Origin: a virus | Length of the DNA stretch: 20,596 nucleotides | IMG/VR virus record: IMGVR_UViG_3300034166_001279 | Location: 1 to 20,596 of that record | Strand: one strand, 5' to 3' | Part shown: piece after piece, positions 6,832-12,636 of the stretch | Numbering within the stretch: position 1 is the first letter of the stretch | Layout of the letters: each line of letters opens with the position of its first letter | Notes under the pieces: generated by a model | What the model was told of the DNA's origin: nothing | Database searches by the model: none | What the model saw: only the letters and a program-made list of their open reading frames with translations | Program-made: the position numbers and the translations under genes

Positions 6832-7811
6832 CGAAACGATCCCCCTCTAAAAGCAGGGCTTACAATGCCCATCTCCTTACCATCAACAACTAACTTGCAG
6901 GTTGGCTTGTTGTGTATACGTATCGCTTTTTCAGCAAGTTTGTAACCAAAGTCAGGCCAGTAGTACCTAAACCTACCATCGTTAAACGGTGCTGCTGCAC
7001 TTGCCAATGCTACAACTTGGCCATTATCTGCTACTAATTCAACACGGCGTGCTTTAGGCGGCATGATAAGTACCGGCTTATATGCTCGTGGTTCTGGTGG
7101 TGTACTATGTCTATCGGCATGAGATTTCCACAAATAGTTACGAGGTAGTTTTACGCTGCCTGCTGAATTGTGAAGATAAATCATTGAGTCGATCAGGTCT
7201 GAGGTTGGCCAAGCCTTTCGCTCAGGTCGGGGGGTTTTATCGTTGGTGTTTAGCCTGCCATTCATTGCAGGGTGCCACCAGAAGTATACGTCTGACCTAG
7301 CATGTAGCGCTTTGCTTGCTTCTACATCTCCATCGACACAAGATGTACCATCCCAACTGTAATTATAGTTGCCAGCCAAAGGCTTGTGCGTGCCGTGAGT
7401 TTCGTTTTTATAGCGTCGTGATACTGCACCTTTCCACGGTGTATTTACGATGATACAGCTAGGGGCTTCCTGTTTTACGATATCTAAGTATTTGTCTGGA
7501 TTACTTACGTTGTGCTCACAAAACGGCGAAATCTCCATTACAACAGAATTATACTTCCGTTTAAGCAGTTCGTATTTGCGTGCTAATTGCCTTATTGTGG
7601 GAATATCTGCGTCGCCAAAGAGATGAGCATCACTCCATAGTAAATGCACTCTAAAATGTGGACACCTGCCAGTACCAAGTAGTCGATCTACTGCGGAGAG
7701 AGCATTACCAAACGTGTTAGCAAAACACCCAGCTGCCCAACCTTCTGGATGCTCTCTCACTGCAAGGTCTGTATATTTGGGTAATCCTAGATAATCAATT
7801 CCGTATAGCAT
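6828..7811 (-). CDS. Putative TIM-barrel (glycosidase-like) phage protein
   Basis: A 327-residue protein. The ATG at 7811 directly abuts the preceding stop (TAA then ATG, no gap), with AGGGG nine bases upstream. No transmembrane or signal segment. Residues 1-230 show short hydrophobic strands each followed by conserved-looking polar clusters: FRVHLLWSDAHLFGD, VVMEISPFCEHN, CIIVNTPWKG, ETHGTH, YNYSWDGTSCVDGDV and VYFWWHPAMNGR. This spacing is typical of a TIM barrel with acidic and His residues at strand ends, as in glycoside hydrolases. The C-terminal 80 residues look like a small beta domain. I recall similar proteins in other phages but no established function. Co-translation with a secreted protease gene suggests a shared role. 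Confidence 0.55.
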   Translation of the reverse strand: MLYGIDYLGLPKYTDLAVREHPEGWAAGCFANTFGNALSAVDRLLGTGRCPHFRVHLLWSDAHLFGDADIPTIRQLARKYELLKRKYNSVVMEISPFCEHNVSNPDKYLDIVKQEAPSCIIVNTPWKGAVSRRYKNETHGTHKPLAGNYNYSWDGTSCVDGDVEASKALHARSDVYFWWHPAMNGRLNTNDKTPRPERKAWPTSDLIDSMIYLHNSAGSVKLPRNYLWKSHADRHSTPPEPRAYKPVLIMPPKARRVELVADNGQVVALASAAAPFNDGRFRYYWPDFGYKLAEKAIRIHNKPTCKLVVDGKEMGIVSPAFRGGSFR

Positions 7812-8453
7812 TTAGCGTCCCCTGTTACATTGTCGAATTGTTGTTAATGTTGCTTGTGAAATTGGTAGCCAGTTATTCCAAAGATTAACGTATTGTAGTG
7901 CGGCGCCATGCATGATCGTTGCTGGCAAGCTATTATCATGGTCTGCACCGAGCGAATGACCTATTTCGTGCGCTGCTGCTATGACTGAATGACGGTAGCG
8001 TGGTTCTCCTAACGCGCTAACGATCGTTGCATTACTAGTACTAACTTTATGCCCACTAATGCAGCTTTGATACGCTTGGCCTGCTAACCACAGTGAGTTA
8101 TCGTGTTGAATTGGCGGTAGTATTGCGTGATGTATCCACCGCGGGCGATAATTTTTACCCACGAAATACTCCTCATCCCACCACCAATGTGTGTTGTCTA
8201 TGCCGTGCCCTGTTAATCTATCCCTAGATTTTTTAGGATTAGCAATGCAGCGGAAACGACGTAAATTCAATTTAATATTTTCCCGTGCGTAAATCGCTTG
8301 CACGTCTCGTATCAATTGCCGCCCTTGCTGACATGTCAGTGAGTATGGCCCTTTAGCTAGTACAACTGACAAATTAGTTGGCCGAGCATAACAGGGGGGG
8401 ATGGTAGCAGCAGTTAAAAACCAGCTCGCAAAACTCAGCATCATGCGTCGCAT
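7812..8453 (-). CDS. Secreted metzincin-type zinc metalloprotease
   Basis: A 213-residue protein. ATG at 8453 is chosen because AGGTGA lies just upstream and the product then begins with a Sec signal peptide (MRRMMLSFASWFLTAATI, probable cleavage after PPCYA); a longer in-frame start at 8522 would bury this signal. The active site is AAHEIGHSLGADHD at residues 160-173, the HExxHxxGxxH zinc motif of metzincins, followed by the Met-turn TIMHG (Met181). Several Cys residues suggest disulfides, fitting a periplasmic or extracellular enzyme. The catalytic family is clear; the substrate is unknown. It is the only obvious secreted protease here and lies on the early strand rather than with virion genes, with its stop abutting the start of the TIM-barrel-like gene. 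Confidence 0.82.
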   Translation of the reverse strand: MRRMMLSFASWFLTAATIPPCYARPTNLSVVLAKGPYSLTCQQGRQLIRDVQAIYARENIKLNLRRFRCIANPKKSRDRLTGHGIDNTHWWWDEEYFVGKNYRPRWIHHAILPPIQHDNSLWLAGQAYQSCISGHKVSTSNATIVSALGEPRYRHSVIAAAHEIGHSLGADHDNSLPATIMHGAALQYVNLWNNWLPISQATLTTIRQCNRGR

Positions 8454-8493
8454 AAATGTCACCTGGTAAAACCTAGCCGCTACCCATCCCACA

Positions 8494-8805
8494 TTAAAAC
8501 GGTATATCATCAACGTCTGCATCTGCTAATTCGTACTTAAATTTTGCTGGCGGTGTAGTAGCAGGTTGACCACTAGTGACACGTTCAGCGTTGTAATTTA
8601 CTCGCTCTGATTCACTGTTAATTGCTTCTTGCAACAATACCACAAGCTTTTCTAAATCAGACTTATAAAGATATTTCGAATCTTTCCATTCTTCTGTATT
8701 TTTGTCTTTGTAGCGCTTGCTAATTTGATAAGTATAACCTCCGTTGTTAGCAGGCCACATTGTTATCTGTACTCCGCCATCTTTATACGTTTTGACTGGT
8801 TTCAT
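8494..8805 (-). CDS. SSB-like protein with acidic DDIPF tail
   Basis: A 103-residue protein with ATG at 8805 and AAGGA about seven bases upstream. The N-terminal 60 residues predict strands VQITMW, YTYQISKRYKDK and DSKYLY, then the helix SDLEKLVVLLQEAI, an arrangement resembling PC4-like single-strand-binding folds. A flexible Pro/Thr linker leads to the C-terminus DADVDDIPF, nearly the DDDIPF tip of bacterial SSB, which recruits replication and repair partners. The tip is the strongest evidence; the fold is inferred. It overlaps by 23 bases the upstream gene, a paralog lacking the tail. In an operon with an annealase and a resolvase, single-strand DNA binding fits well. Confidence 0.68.
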   Translation of the reverse strand: MKPVKTYKDGGVQITMWPANNGGYTYQISKRYKDKNTEEWKDSKYLYKSDLEKLVVLLQEAINSESERVNYNAERVTSGQPATTPPAKFKYELADADVDDIPF

Positions 8806-9091
8806 ATCGGTCCTTTATTTGTTTAGTCACTGTTGTTAAAACATCGTCTATTTGTACAACGCCTTTTGGTAGTGTTGGACCGCAATCATGCTGCCTTGCC
8901 CAAGCAGCGGCTCGCAAAAACATCTGTCCTATTGCTTCTAGCTCATCTGGGAAAATGGTTTGAGTAGCTTTATATTGCCCGGATCTTTTGTCTTTATAGC
9001 TTTTTTGAAACGTAAAAGTGATACGTTCGGGCTGTTGCCAAACCACTAATTGTGATGTGTGTGCCTTGAATGCTCCAATCCTTGTTGCCAC
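8783..9091 (-). CDS. Paralog of the SSB-like protein, without acidic tail
   Basis: A 102-residue protein starting at GTG 9091, with AGGAGG about nine bases upstream. It shares the layout of the next gene: strands (QLVVWQQ, ITFTFQKSYKDK), the motif Y-K-D-K-x4-(W/Y)-K, then (S/D)-(D/E)-L-E and a helix. Both carry the motif at the same distance from the start. Here the C-terminus is TTVTKQIKDRYETSQNV, basic and polar instead of acidic. A tandem duplication that left one partner-binding tail is the simplest reading; the two may form a heteromer on single-stranded DNA. No exact family name is known to me. Confidence 0.62.
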   Translation of the reverse strand: MATRIGAFKAHTSQLVVWQQPERITFTFQKSYKDKRSGQYKATQTIFPDELEAIGQMFLRAAAWARQHDCGPTLPKGVVQIDDVLTTVTKQIKDRYETSQNV

Positions 9092-9117
9092 GCTGTTCTA
9101 CCTCCTGTAGTATTGAA

Positions 9118-9140
9118 GGAAGCTAATTCAATTAGCCTCC
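9118..9140. repeat. Inverted repeat in the leader of the SSB-like genes
   Basis: GGAAGCTAATT (9118-9128) and AATTAGCCTCC (9130-9140) form an 11-bp near-perfect inverted repeat with one G-T pair around C9129. On the minus strand it lies between the 55-residue gene's stop and the AGGAGG of the GTG at 9091. It pairs an upstream GGAGG inside the stem. No T-run follows on the minus strand, so it is not an obvious terminator. Confidence 0.45.
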
Positions 9141-9144
9141 TTAG

Positions 9145-9312
9145 TTAGTCCCCTGATTCATTGTCCGATGAGTCAGGGGTTTTTTCGTTTAGTACATCAA
9201 TCGCCCACAACAATCCGTCTAACTGTCCACGCTCAAAATCGGATAGTTTTTCGGTCGATGCGAACGAATTAACAATAGCCAAAAGATCATTTATTTTGCT
9301 TTCGATATTCAT
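9145..9312 (-). CDS. Small acidic phage protein, unknown function
   Basis: A 55-residue frame starting at ATG 9312 with a weak GAG-type ribosome binding site and ending at TAA 9145-9147. It reads MNIESKINDLLAIVNSFAS, then EKLSDFERGQLDGLLWAIDVL, then an acidic tail (TPDSSDNESGD). The helical, Leu/Ile-patterned body and G-Q-L-D-G-L-L-W-A-I phrase look like a genuine small protein, and the frame fills a gap in an otherwise packed operon. Function unknown. The last 35 bases of coding sequence form a plus-strand terminator hairpin. Confidence 0.6.
   Translation of the reverse strand: MNIESKINDLLAIVNSFASTEKLSDFERGQLDGLLWAIDVLNEKTPDSSDNESGD
9150..9185 (+). terminator. Strong plus-strand intrinsic terminator inside a minus-strand gene
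   Basis: CCCCTGATTCAT (9150-9161) pairs with ATGAGTCAGGGG (9168-9179), a 12-bp stem with one G-T pair and a 6-base loop, followed by TTTTTT at 9180-9185. The T-run exists only in the plus direction, while every nearby gene is on the minus strand. It would stop antisense or late read-through transcription entering the early operon. Confidence 0.6.
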
Positions 9313-9466
9313 TGAGTATCTCTGCTAGTAAATCCATCACATGCATTTGCCTCTCGCTCGAACGCTTTTTCAAATATGCCAATAGCTCCTTTTGGTAGTA
9401 CGTTGTGTAGCGTTGCCACCCCGCTCTGACCCACTTTTCTTGTTCTTTTTCCCATAGCTTTTTCAT
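9287..9466 (-). CDS. Small basic helical protein, unknown function
   Basis: A 59-residue frame starting at ATG 9466, with AAAGG about nine bases upstream, ending at TGA 9287-9289. It reads MKKLWEKEQEKW, GWQRYTTYYQKELLAYL, MHVMDLLAEILNEYRKQ: rich in Lys, Glu, Trp and Tyr with helical periodicity, as expected of a real small phage protein. A competing 70-residue frame covers 9309-9521 on the same strand; it has GGAGG nine bases before its ATG, but its composition (Gly, Thr, Asn scattered, little pattern) and its 38-base overlap with the annealase gene argue against it. I prefer this frame but cannot exclude the other. Confidence 0.6.
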   Translation of the reverse strand: MKKLWEKEQEKWVRAGWQRYTTYYQKELLAYLKKRSSERQMHVMDLLAEILNEYRKQNK

Positions 9467-9483
9467 TGATTAACGCCTTTGCT

Positions 9484-10311
9484 CTATTCTGCAGCCATAA
9501 TCGTTTTGTCTTGATCTGCATCGGTGTAATCCTCCGTGATACACTGTGTTAATTTTTCTAGCCGTATCGGTGCTCTGTATACGTCGTTTATGATATGTTT
9601 TGCTTCGCAATCCCTAAGATAAGCAGCCGCTTTTTCTTTTGCTTTCCCTTCCAGTTTTGAAATGTCGTAAAAAGTCGGGATTCGCCTAGTAGCCAGCTTT
9701 TCAGGCGCTTTAACGGGCTCTATTCCCTCTATAAAAACACCTTCTTTTGCGTAGCCCATCAGTTCGCCTGTTTTTGTACTAACAACAGGTTCCATGCCTA
9801 ACGCAGCTTGAGGGATCGGCTGTGCAAAACTTGCTGGCATTTCTTCAGCAGTATAAAGACCGCCTAGCTCCTGAATGAACGCTTCTCTTATCGCCAAACT
9901 TTTTGCACACTTCGAAAGCATTATACTGGGCATCTGAGCCCATACAGGGGTTTTTTTGCCGTACTCAGCCATATAAGCTGTGGCGATGCTTGGGAAGCGC
10001 CTATCCTTGCGGTAGACCTTAACCGTTGCAGCAATTAAATTGCCTTTGTCGTCGCGCTCAAATTCGACTTCCATGCCATCAAATTGAGGGTGACTATTGG
10101 CTATCTTTAGGAAGCCGTTGATGCCGGTCATTAGCTGTAATCTGCCACCGGCTTTAATAGCCCAAATTTCCTTCGTAGCCGGGTTTAGTCCTGTAGCCCT
10201 GCACATCTCAGCAAACAGCATGAACTCAGGCTCAGTAAGCCCTGGCGCTACTGTATTGCGGAGAGCTGTAAGCATCTCCATATTGTTTGTTGTTGTTAAT
10301 TGATTATTCAT
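9484..10311 (-). CDS. bet: Single-strand annealing protein, Bet/RecT family
   Basis: A 275-residue protein with ATG at 10311 and GGAG about ten bases upstream. The N-terminal two thirds match phage recombination protein Bet: APGLTEPEFMLFAEMCRATG (residues 22-41), LNPATKEIWAIKAGGRLQL, MTGINGFLKIANSHPQFDG, then VKVYRKDRRFPSIATAYMAE and the C-terminal core MLSKCAKSLAIREAF. The family coats single-stranded DNA and anneals complementary strands, usually with a partner exonuclease and an SSB. No 5' exonuclease of the lambda Exo/RecE type is visible in this window. SSB-like and resolvase-like genes are downstream in the same operon, so the set likely makes replication intermediates or concatemers. 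Residues after about 190 are variable, as usual in the family. Confidence 0.93.
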   Translation of the reverse strand: MNNQLTTTNNMEMLTALRNTVAPGLTEPEFMLFAEMCRATGLNPATKEIWAIKAGGRLQLMTGINGFLKIANSHPQFDGMEVEFERDDKGNLIAATVKVYRKDRRFPSIATAYMAEYGKKTPVWAQMPSIMLSKCAKSLAIREAFIQELGGLYTAEEMPASFAQPIPQAALGMEPVVSTKTGELMGYAKEGVFIEGIEPVKAPEKLATRRIPTFYDISKLEGKAKEKAAAYLRDCEAKHIINDVYRAPIRLEKLTQCITEDYTDADQDKTIMAAE

Positions 10312-10546
10312 GATCGTAAATCTCCGGTGTTGCGTTATAGATTGCCTCGTCTAATGCGTCGTAGAGCGATTCCGAATCCTGTCTTACTGCGTCGATTAGC
10401 TCGGCCCACGTTCTAATTAGCGTGTCGCCTGTGTCTGCTACGTCAAGTATGACTCTACCGTCGCCGCTATGACTTGTTCGCACGTAAAAAGTGACGCCTC
10501 TATGCTCGACTTTGTAGACTGGTAAATCTATTTCTAGTATTTGCAT
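10304..10546 (-). CDS. Small acidic phage protein, unknown function
   Basis: An 80-residue protein with ATG at 10546, AAGGA eight bases upstream and an 8-base overlap with the annealase start, so it is probably translationally coupled to it. It predicts strands (MQILEIDLPVYKVEHR, VTFYVRTS, RVILDVADT) followed by acidic helices (AELIDAVRQD, YDALDEAIYN). Acidic residues dominate the C-terminal half. No family was recognised. It is the first gene after a promoter region with three operator-like palindromes, so it and the annealase may have their own start of transcription. Confidence 0.7.
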   Translation of the reverse strand: MQILEIDLPVYKVEHRGVTFYVRTSHSGDGRVILDVADTGDTLIRTWAELIDAVRQDSESLYDALDEAIYNATPEIYDHE

Positions 10547-10613
10547 GATTTTGTTCCTTAGTTAGTTAATAACTGCAGACTGTATACATTACTACTGTGT
10601 ACGTGTCTACAGT
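10547..10613 (-). promoter_or_regulatory. Internal control region with three degenerate operator palindromes
   Basis: The 67-base gap before the 80-residue gene holds ACTGTATACATT (10579-10590), ACTGTGTACGTG (10594-10605) and CGTGTCTACAGT (10602-10613), each a variant of the (A/G)CTGT-N2-ACAG(T/C) palindrome found before both other minus-strand operons. Extra CTGT half-sites run on into the end of the transglycosylase gene (10614-10640). The leader continues with CTAACTAAGGA, a phrase shared with other early genes. No sharp -35/-10 pair could be fixed, so the promoter is inferred from the operators. Confidence 0.55.
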
Positions 10614-11087
10614 TTAATACAGTTTTGACAGAGATATTACTTTTGCAGCGTATCGCTGTCCTTCAGCGCATTTAACCTTACCGCAGTTGTAGACGGTTAA
10701 AGCTTTGTGTAGATCGCCGTGCTGATCTAGCTCTTCGCGTAGTATTTGCGCTCCACATCTTACGTTATAGGTTGCGTCCCACAATTTACCCGCATCCGGC
10801 AAACCGCACCTAGCCGCGTTAAACGGCATAATTTGAGCCACACCACGCGCCCCTACTGATGACACTGCTTTAGGATTAAAAGCGCTCTCCACGCGCACTA
10901 AAGCCCTTAGAACGGCACGCCTTAGCCCGTAGGCATCGGCGGCCCTATCTATCTCAGCCTCTAGTACAGTCCTAGTTGGCTCGACTGGTCGCCTAGCTAC
11001 CCTACTCCCGTGGTAGACCACGGTTTCGGGGACTGAGACGTACCAGGCAAGCGCAACCAGGCAAGCTACGATCCAACCTTGCGTCAT
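10614..11087 (-). CDS. Membrane-anchored lytic transglycosylase (SLT family)
   Basis: A 157-residue protein whose ATG at 11087 forms an ATGA overlap with the upstream membrane-peptide gene. Residues 4-20 (GWIVACLVALAWYVSV) are a signal anchor or cleavable signal. The SLT domain fills residues 45-157: catalytic Glu67 in LVRVESAFNP, then SSVGARGVAQIMPFNAARCG, RCGAQILREEL and ALTVYNCGK. It cleaves the glycan strand of peptidoglycan in the periplasm. Cys9 in the anchor and four Cys in the domain are notable: weakly hydrophobic anchors with Cys occur in signal-arrest-release endolysins, so an endolysin is possible, as is a VirB1-type local wall remodeler. It lies on the early strand, far from the late holin. 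Confidence 0.85.
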   Translation of the reverse strand: MTQGWIVACLVALAWYVSVPETVVYHGSRVARRPVEPTRTVLEAEIDRAADAYGLRRAVLRALVRVESAFNPKAVSSVGARGVAQIMPFNAARCGLPDAGKLWDATYNVRCGAQILREELDQHGDLHKALTVYNCGKVKCAEGQRYAAKVISLSKLY

Positions 11088-11248
11088 TTATGCTTTACCG
11101 GCGCTGTAATAGCTGCTGGGTCTTCGCCAAGCACATAGATTTTAAACCCTATAGTGCAGGTCACAAAGCCGACAAAAAACGCAACGTGAAGCAACGTAAC
11201 GATGATTCCAGTTGGGGTAAACAATAGTTGTTTGATGTTATCGATCAT
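11084..11248 (-). CDS. Small single-pass membrane protein (holin-like?)
   Basis: A 54-residue frame starting at ATG 11248 with AAGGGAG seven bases upstream, three bases after the previous stop, and ending in a TGA that overlaps the transglycosylase ATG. Residues 14-40 (GIIVTLLHVAFFVGFVTCTI) form one clear transmembrane helix; short polar tails flank it (MIDNIKQL and EDPAAITAPVKHK). Size, topology and tight coupling to a transglycosylase suggest a small holin or membrane partner, but no family was recognised. Confidence 0.7.
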   Translation of the reverse strand: MIDNIKQLLFTPTGIIVTLLHVAFFVGFVTCTIGFKIYVLGEDPAAITAPVKHK

Positions 11249-11251
11249 GGC

Positions 11252-11431
11252 TTAGCTCCCTTGAATGTCGGTAGACTGACAATTCGACCACAGGTAACAC
11301 TTCAAGGGCACGTTATGTGTTTTCTGTGATTCCTGGCGCTCATCGACGCGAGTTATCCACAGCTTACCCCCAGCCTCAATGCCTGTACAACCAGTGCAGC
11401 AAAGCAATAGAATTGCAAGTATTTTCTTCAT
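11252..11431 (-). CDS. Small putative lipoprotein
   Basis: A 59-residue protein. ATG at 11431 is chosen because AAGGAG lies seven bases upstream and the product then starts with MKKILAILLLCCTGC, a lipoprotein-type signal with Cys15 as the likely acylated residue; the -3 position is Cys rather than the usual Leu, so the lipobox is imperfect. The mature part is polar, with two more Cys (PLKCYLWSNCQS). Size recalls outer-membrane spanin subunits, but it lacks the proline-rich stretch common there. It is second in a four-gene run of envelope products. Confidence 0.65.
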   Translation of the reverse strand: MKKILAILLLCCTGCTGIEAGGKLWITRVDERQESQKTHNVPLKCYLWSNCQSTDIQGS

Positions 11432-11472
11432 TTTTATCTCCTTAGTTAGCTTACCGTTACTGGTGAAGCATC

Positions 11473-11494
11473 GTGGACTTGTCATCAAGCCCAC
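11473..11494. promoter_or_regulatory. Intergenic stem-loop in the envelope operon
   Basis: GTGGACTTG (11473-11481) and CAAGCCCAC (11486-11494) are complementary over 9 bp apart from one position, which is a G-T pair in the minus-strand RNA, with a 4-base loop. It lies between the secreted-protein stop and the lipoprotein ribosome binding site. With no T-run, it is more likely an mRNA processing or stability element than a terminator. Confidence 0.4.
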
Positions 11495-11500
11495 TGTGCT

Positions 11501-11824
11501 TTACCAACCTAGATCCAGCCCGCGCATGGGTTGTCCTAGCCCGTCATTAGGTACTACACGCTGTACAGTCTCAGAGCCCGTTACGTCTTGGTCGTAAATA
11601 CTGCGCTGAGGTCGAGTAGTAGTCACGATGCTATACCCGGTACCCCATGGTCCGTTATCTTGCGGTACGGGTAATACGGGCTGGATCGGCAATCCAGGGG
11701 ATGCTGTTACATTGCTGTCTCGATAAAACGTACCCCTAGCGATAGCCCAATCGAGATCGGTTAATTCTGTCTGTGCGAATGCTACGCACGGCACAATAGC
11801 TAATGTTGCAAGTATCAATTTCAT
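11501..11824 (-). CDS. Secreted/periplasmic phage protein, unknown function
   Basis: A 107-residue protein. ATG at 11824 is chosen over an in-frame ATG at 11842 because AAGGAG lies about six bases upstream and the product starts directly with a Sec signal peptide, MKLILATLAIVPCVAFA, with probable cleavage before QTEL. The mature chain of about 90 residues is Pro/Gly/Thr-rich (SPGLPIQPVLPVPQDNGPWG) and ends NDGLGQPMRGLDLGW; it looks extended or beta-rich. No family was recognised. It is the first gene of the long minus-strand operon, right behind two operator palindromes, so it should be among the earliest products and act in the periplasm. Confidence 0.7.
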   Translation of the reverse strand: MKLILATLAIVPCVAFAQTELTDLDWAIARGTFYRDSNVTASPGLPIQPVLPVPQDNGPWGTGYSIVTTTRPQRSIYDQDVTGSETVQRVVPNDGLGQPMRGLDLGW

Positions 11825-11840
11825 AACGCTCCTTATAAGC

Positions 11841-11887
11841 ACTGTTTACAGCATCAATCCTACACAATACGATGTGCTGTGTACAGC
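11841..11887 (-). promoter_or_regulatory. Paired operator palindromes at the main minus-strand operon promoter
   Basis: ACTGTTTACAGC (11841-11852) and GCTGTGTACAGC (11876-11887) are 12-bp palindromes (arms CTGT and ACAG) spaced 35 bp. Between them, read on the minus strand, are -10-like hexamers (TATTGT, TAGGAT). The region divides the minus-strand operon from the divergent replication gene. The adjoining TTTCGG and AT-rich stretch (11893-11920) resembles that beside the pair at 13711-13752. A repressor bound to both sites would cover the promoter. Confidence 0.65.
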
Positions 11888-11956
11888 ATTAGTTTCGGAT
11901 ATTATAAAAATTTCTTGAGGGAATTTTGCCAGAAAGCTATAACTGGCTGAAACAAT

Positions 11957-11996
11957 AAAAAAACGCCCCATACCGGTCAAAGTAATAGGGCGTTTT
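11957..11996 (-). terminator. Hairpin with minus-strand T-run, just before the replication gene
   Basis: AAAACGCCC (11960-11968) pairs with GGGCGTTTT (11988-11996) around a 19-base loop. Reading the minus strand, seven T follow the stem, so it would end transcripts entering from the right. In the plus direction only TTTT follows, giving at most a weak attenuator between the divergent promoter region and the initiator gene. Confidence 0.5.
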
Positions 11997-12009
11997 AAAT
12001 GGAAATACT

Positions 12010-12636
12010 ATGGCTAAAATACCTCAAGAAACCTCTTTTTTCAACACAAAGAAGCATTTAGTAAGAACACTAGGCCCATACGAAGCCATCCTTCTTGCTT
12101 ACGTTGCAGAATGGGAAGCAAAGAATCTCCCTTGTTTTGCGTCACGAAAACATATTTCAGAAGAAACCGGATTTTCTGAAAAGACTATTCAAAACCTAAT
12201 CAAGAAACTAGCCGATGCAGGTTATTTGACCGTTTCACATAATGGTCGAAAAAGGGTTATTTCACTTACCAGCAAAGGGGGTACGAAATACTCCCAGAGG
12301 GGGCATAATATACCCCCTGAGGGGGTAAGAAATACTCAGATGAGGGGGTACGACGTACTCACTACTAATAAAGAGATTACTAATAAAGATATTACTAAGA
12401 ATGAATTACTAAGTGATCATGTAAATTTAAATGCTGTTCAAGATGAGGATGCTATGAAAAAAGAAGATGAAGAAAAGCATGAAGCACGATTAGCGCAACT
12501 GAGAGCGGAGTCTGAGGGTTGGGAGGATAAGGGTACCCATTGGGAAAAATGGGATGCTGAGACTCGAACAATTTTGCGGAAAAACAAATCAATATACCAA
12601 GAAAGGCGTTGGAGCCATGACGATATACCTGAGTAA
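12010..12636 (+). CDS. Replication initiator, lambda O-like, with winged helix
   Basis: A 208-residue protein with ATG at 12010 and only a weak GGAAA upstream. Residues 20-80 form a winged helix-turn-helix: LGPYEAILLAYVAEWEA, FASRKHISEETGFSEKTIQN, LIKKLADAGYLTV and the wing HNGRKRVISLT. This layout matches the N-terminal domain of phage O-type initiators, which bind iterons in their own gene. A low-complexity linker (NKEITNKDITKNE), of the kind common in this family, is encoded by AT-rich DNA. The C-terminal 60 residues are charged and helical and probably contact the helicase or its loader. No helicase loader gene follows; a host or distant phage protein must serve. The four repeats inside the gene support the assignment. 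Confidence 0.78.
   Translation: MAKIPQETSFFNTKKHLVRTLGPYEAILLAYVAEWEAKNLPCFASRKHISEETGFSEKTIQNLIKKLADAGYLTVSHNGRKRVISLTSKGGTKYSQRGHNIPPEGVRNTQMRGYDVLTTNKEITNKDITKNELLSDHVNLNAVQDEDAMKKEDEEKHEARLAQLRAESEGWEDKGTHWEKWDAETRTILRKNKSIYQERRWSHDDIPE
12277..12420. other. Candidate replication origin: four iterons plus AT-rich tract
   Basis: Four repeats begin with GGGGG at 12277, 12299, 12321 and 12344, spaced 22, 22 and 23 bp: GGGGGTACGAAATACTC, GGGGGCATAATATACCCCC, GGGGGTAAGAAATACTC and GGGGGTACGACGTACTC. Each is an imperfect palindrome. They are followed at 12361-12420 by an AT-rich tract built on ACTAATAAAGA and ATTACTAA repeats, as expected of an unwinding element. Placement inside the initiator gene mirrors the lambda origin. 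Confidence 0.72.

Noticed and set aside
9309-9521. 70-codon minus-strand frame
   Set aside because: Despite GGAGG before its ATG, it overlaps the annealase end by 38 bases and its composition is less protein-like than the 59-codon frame at 9287-9466.
11559-11569. GCTGTACAGT, similar to the operator
   Set aside because: The two arms have no 2-base spacer, and it lies inside a coding sequence, unlike all the other sites.
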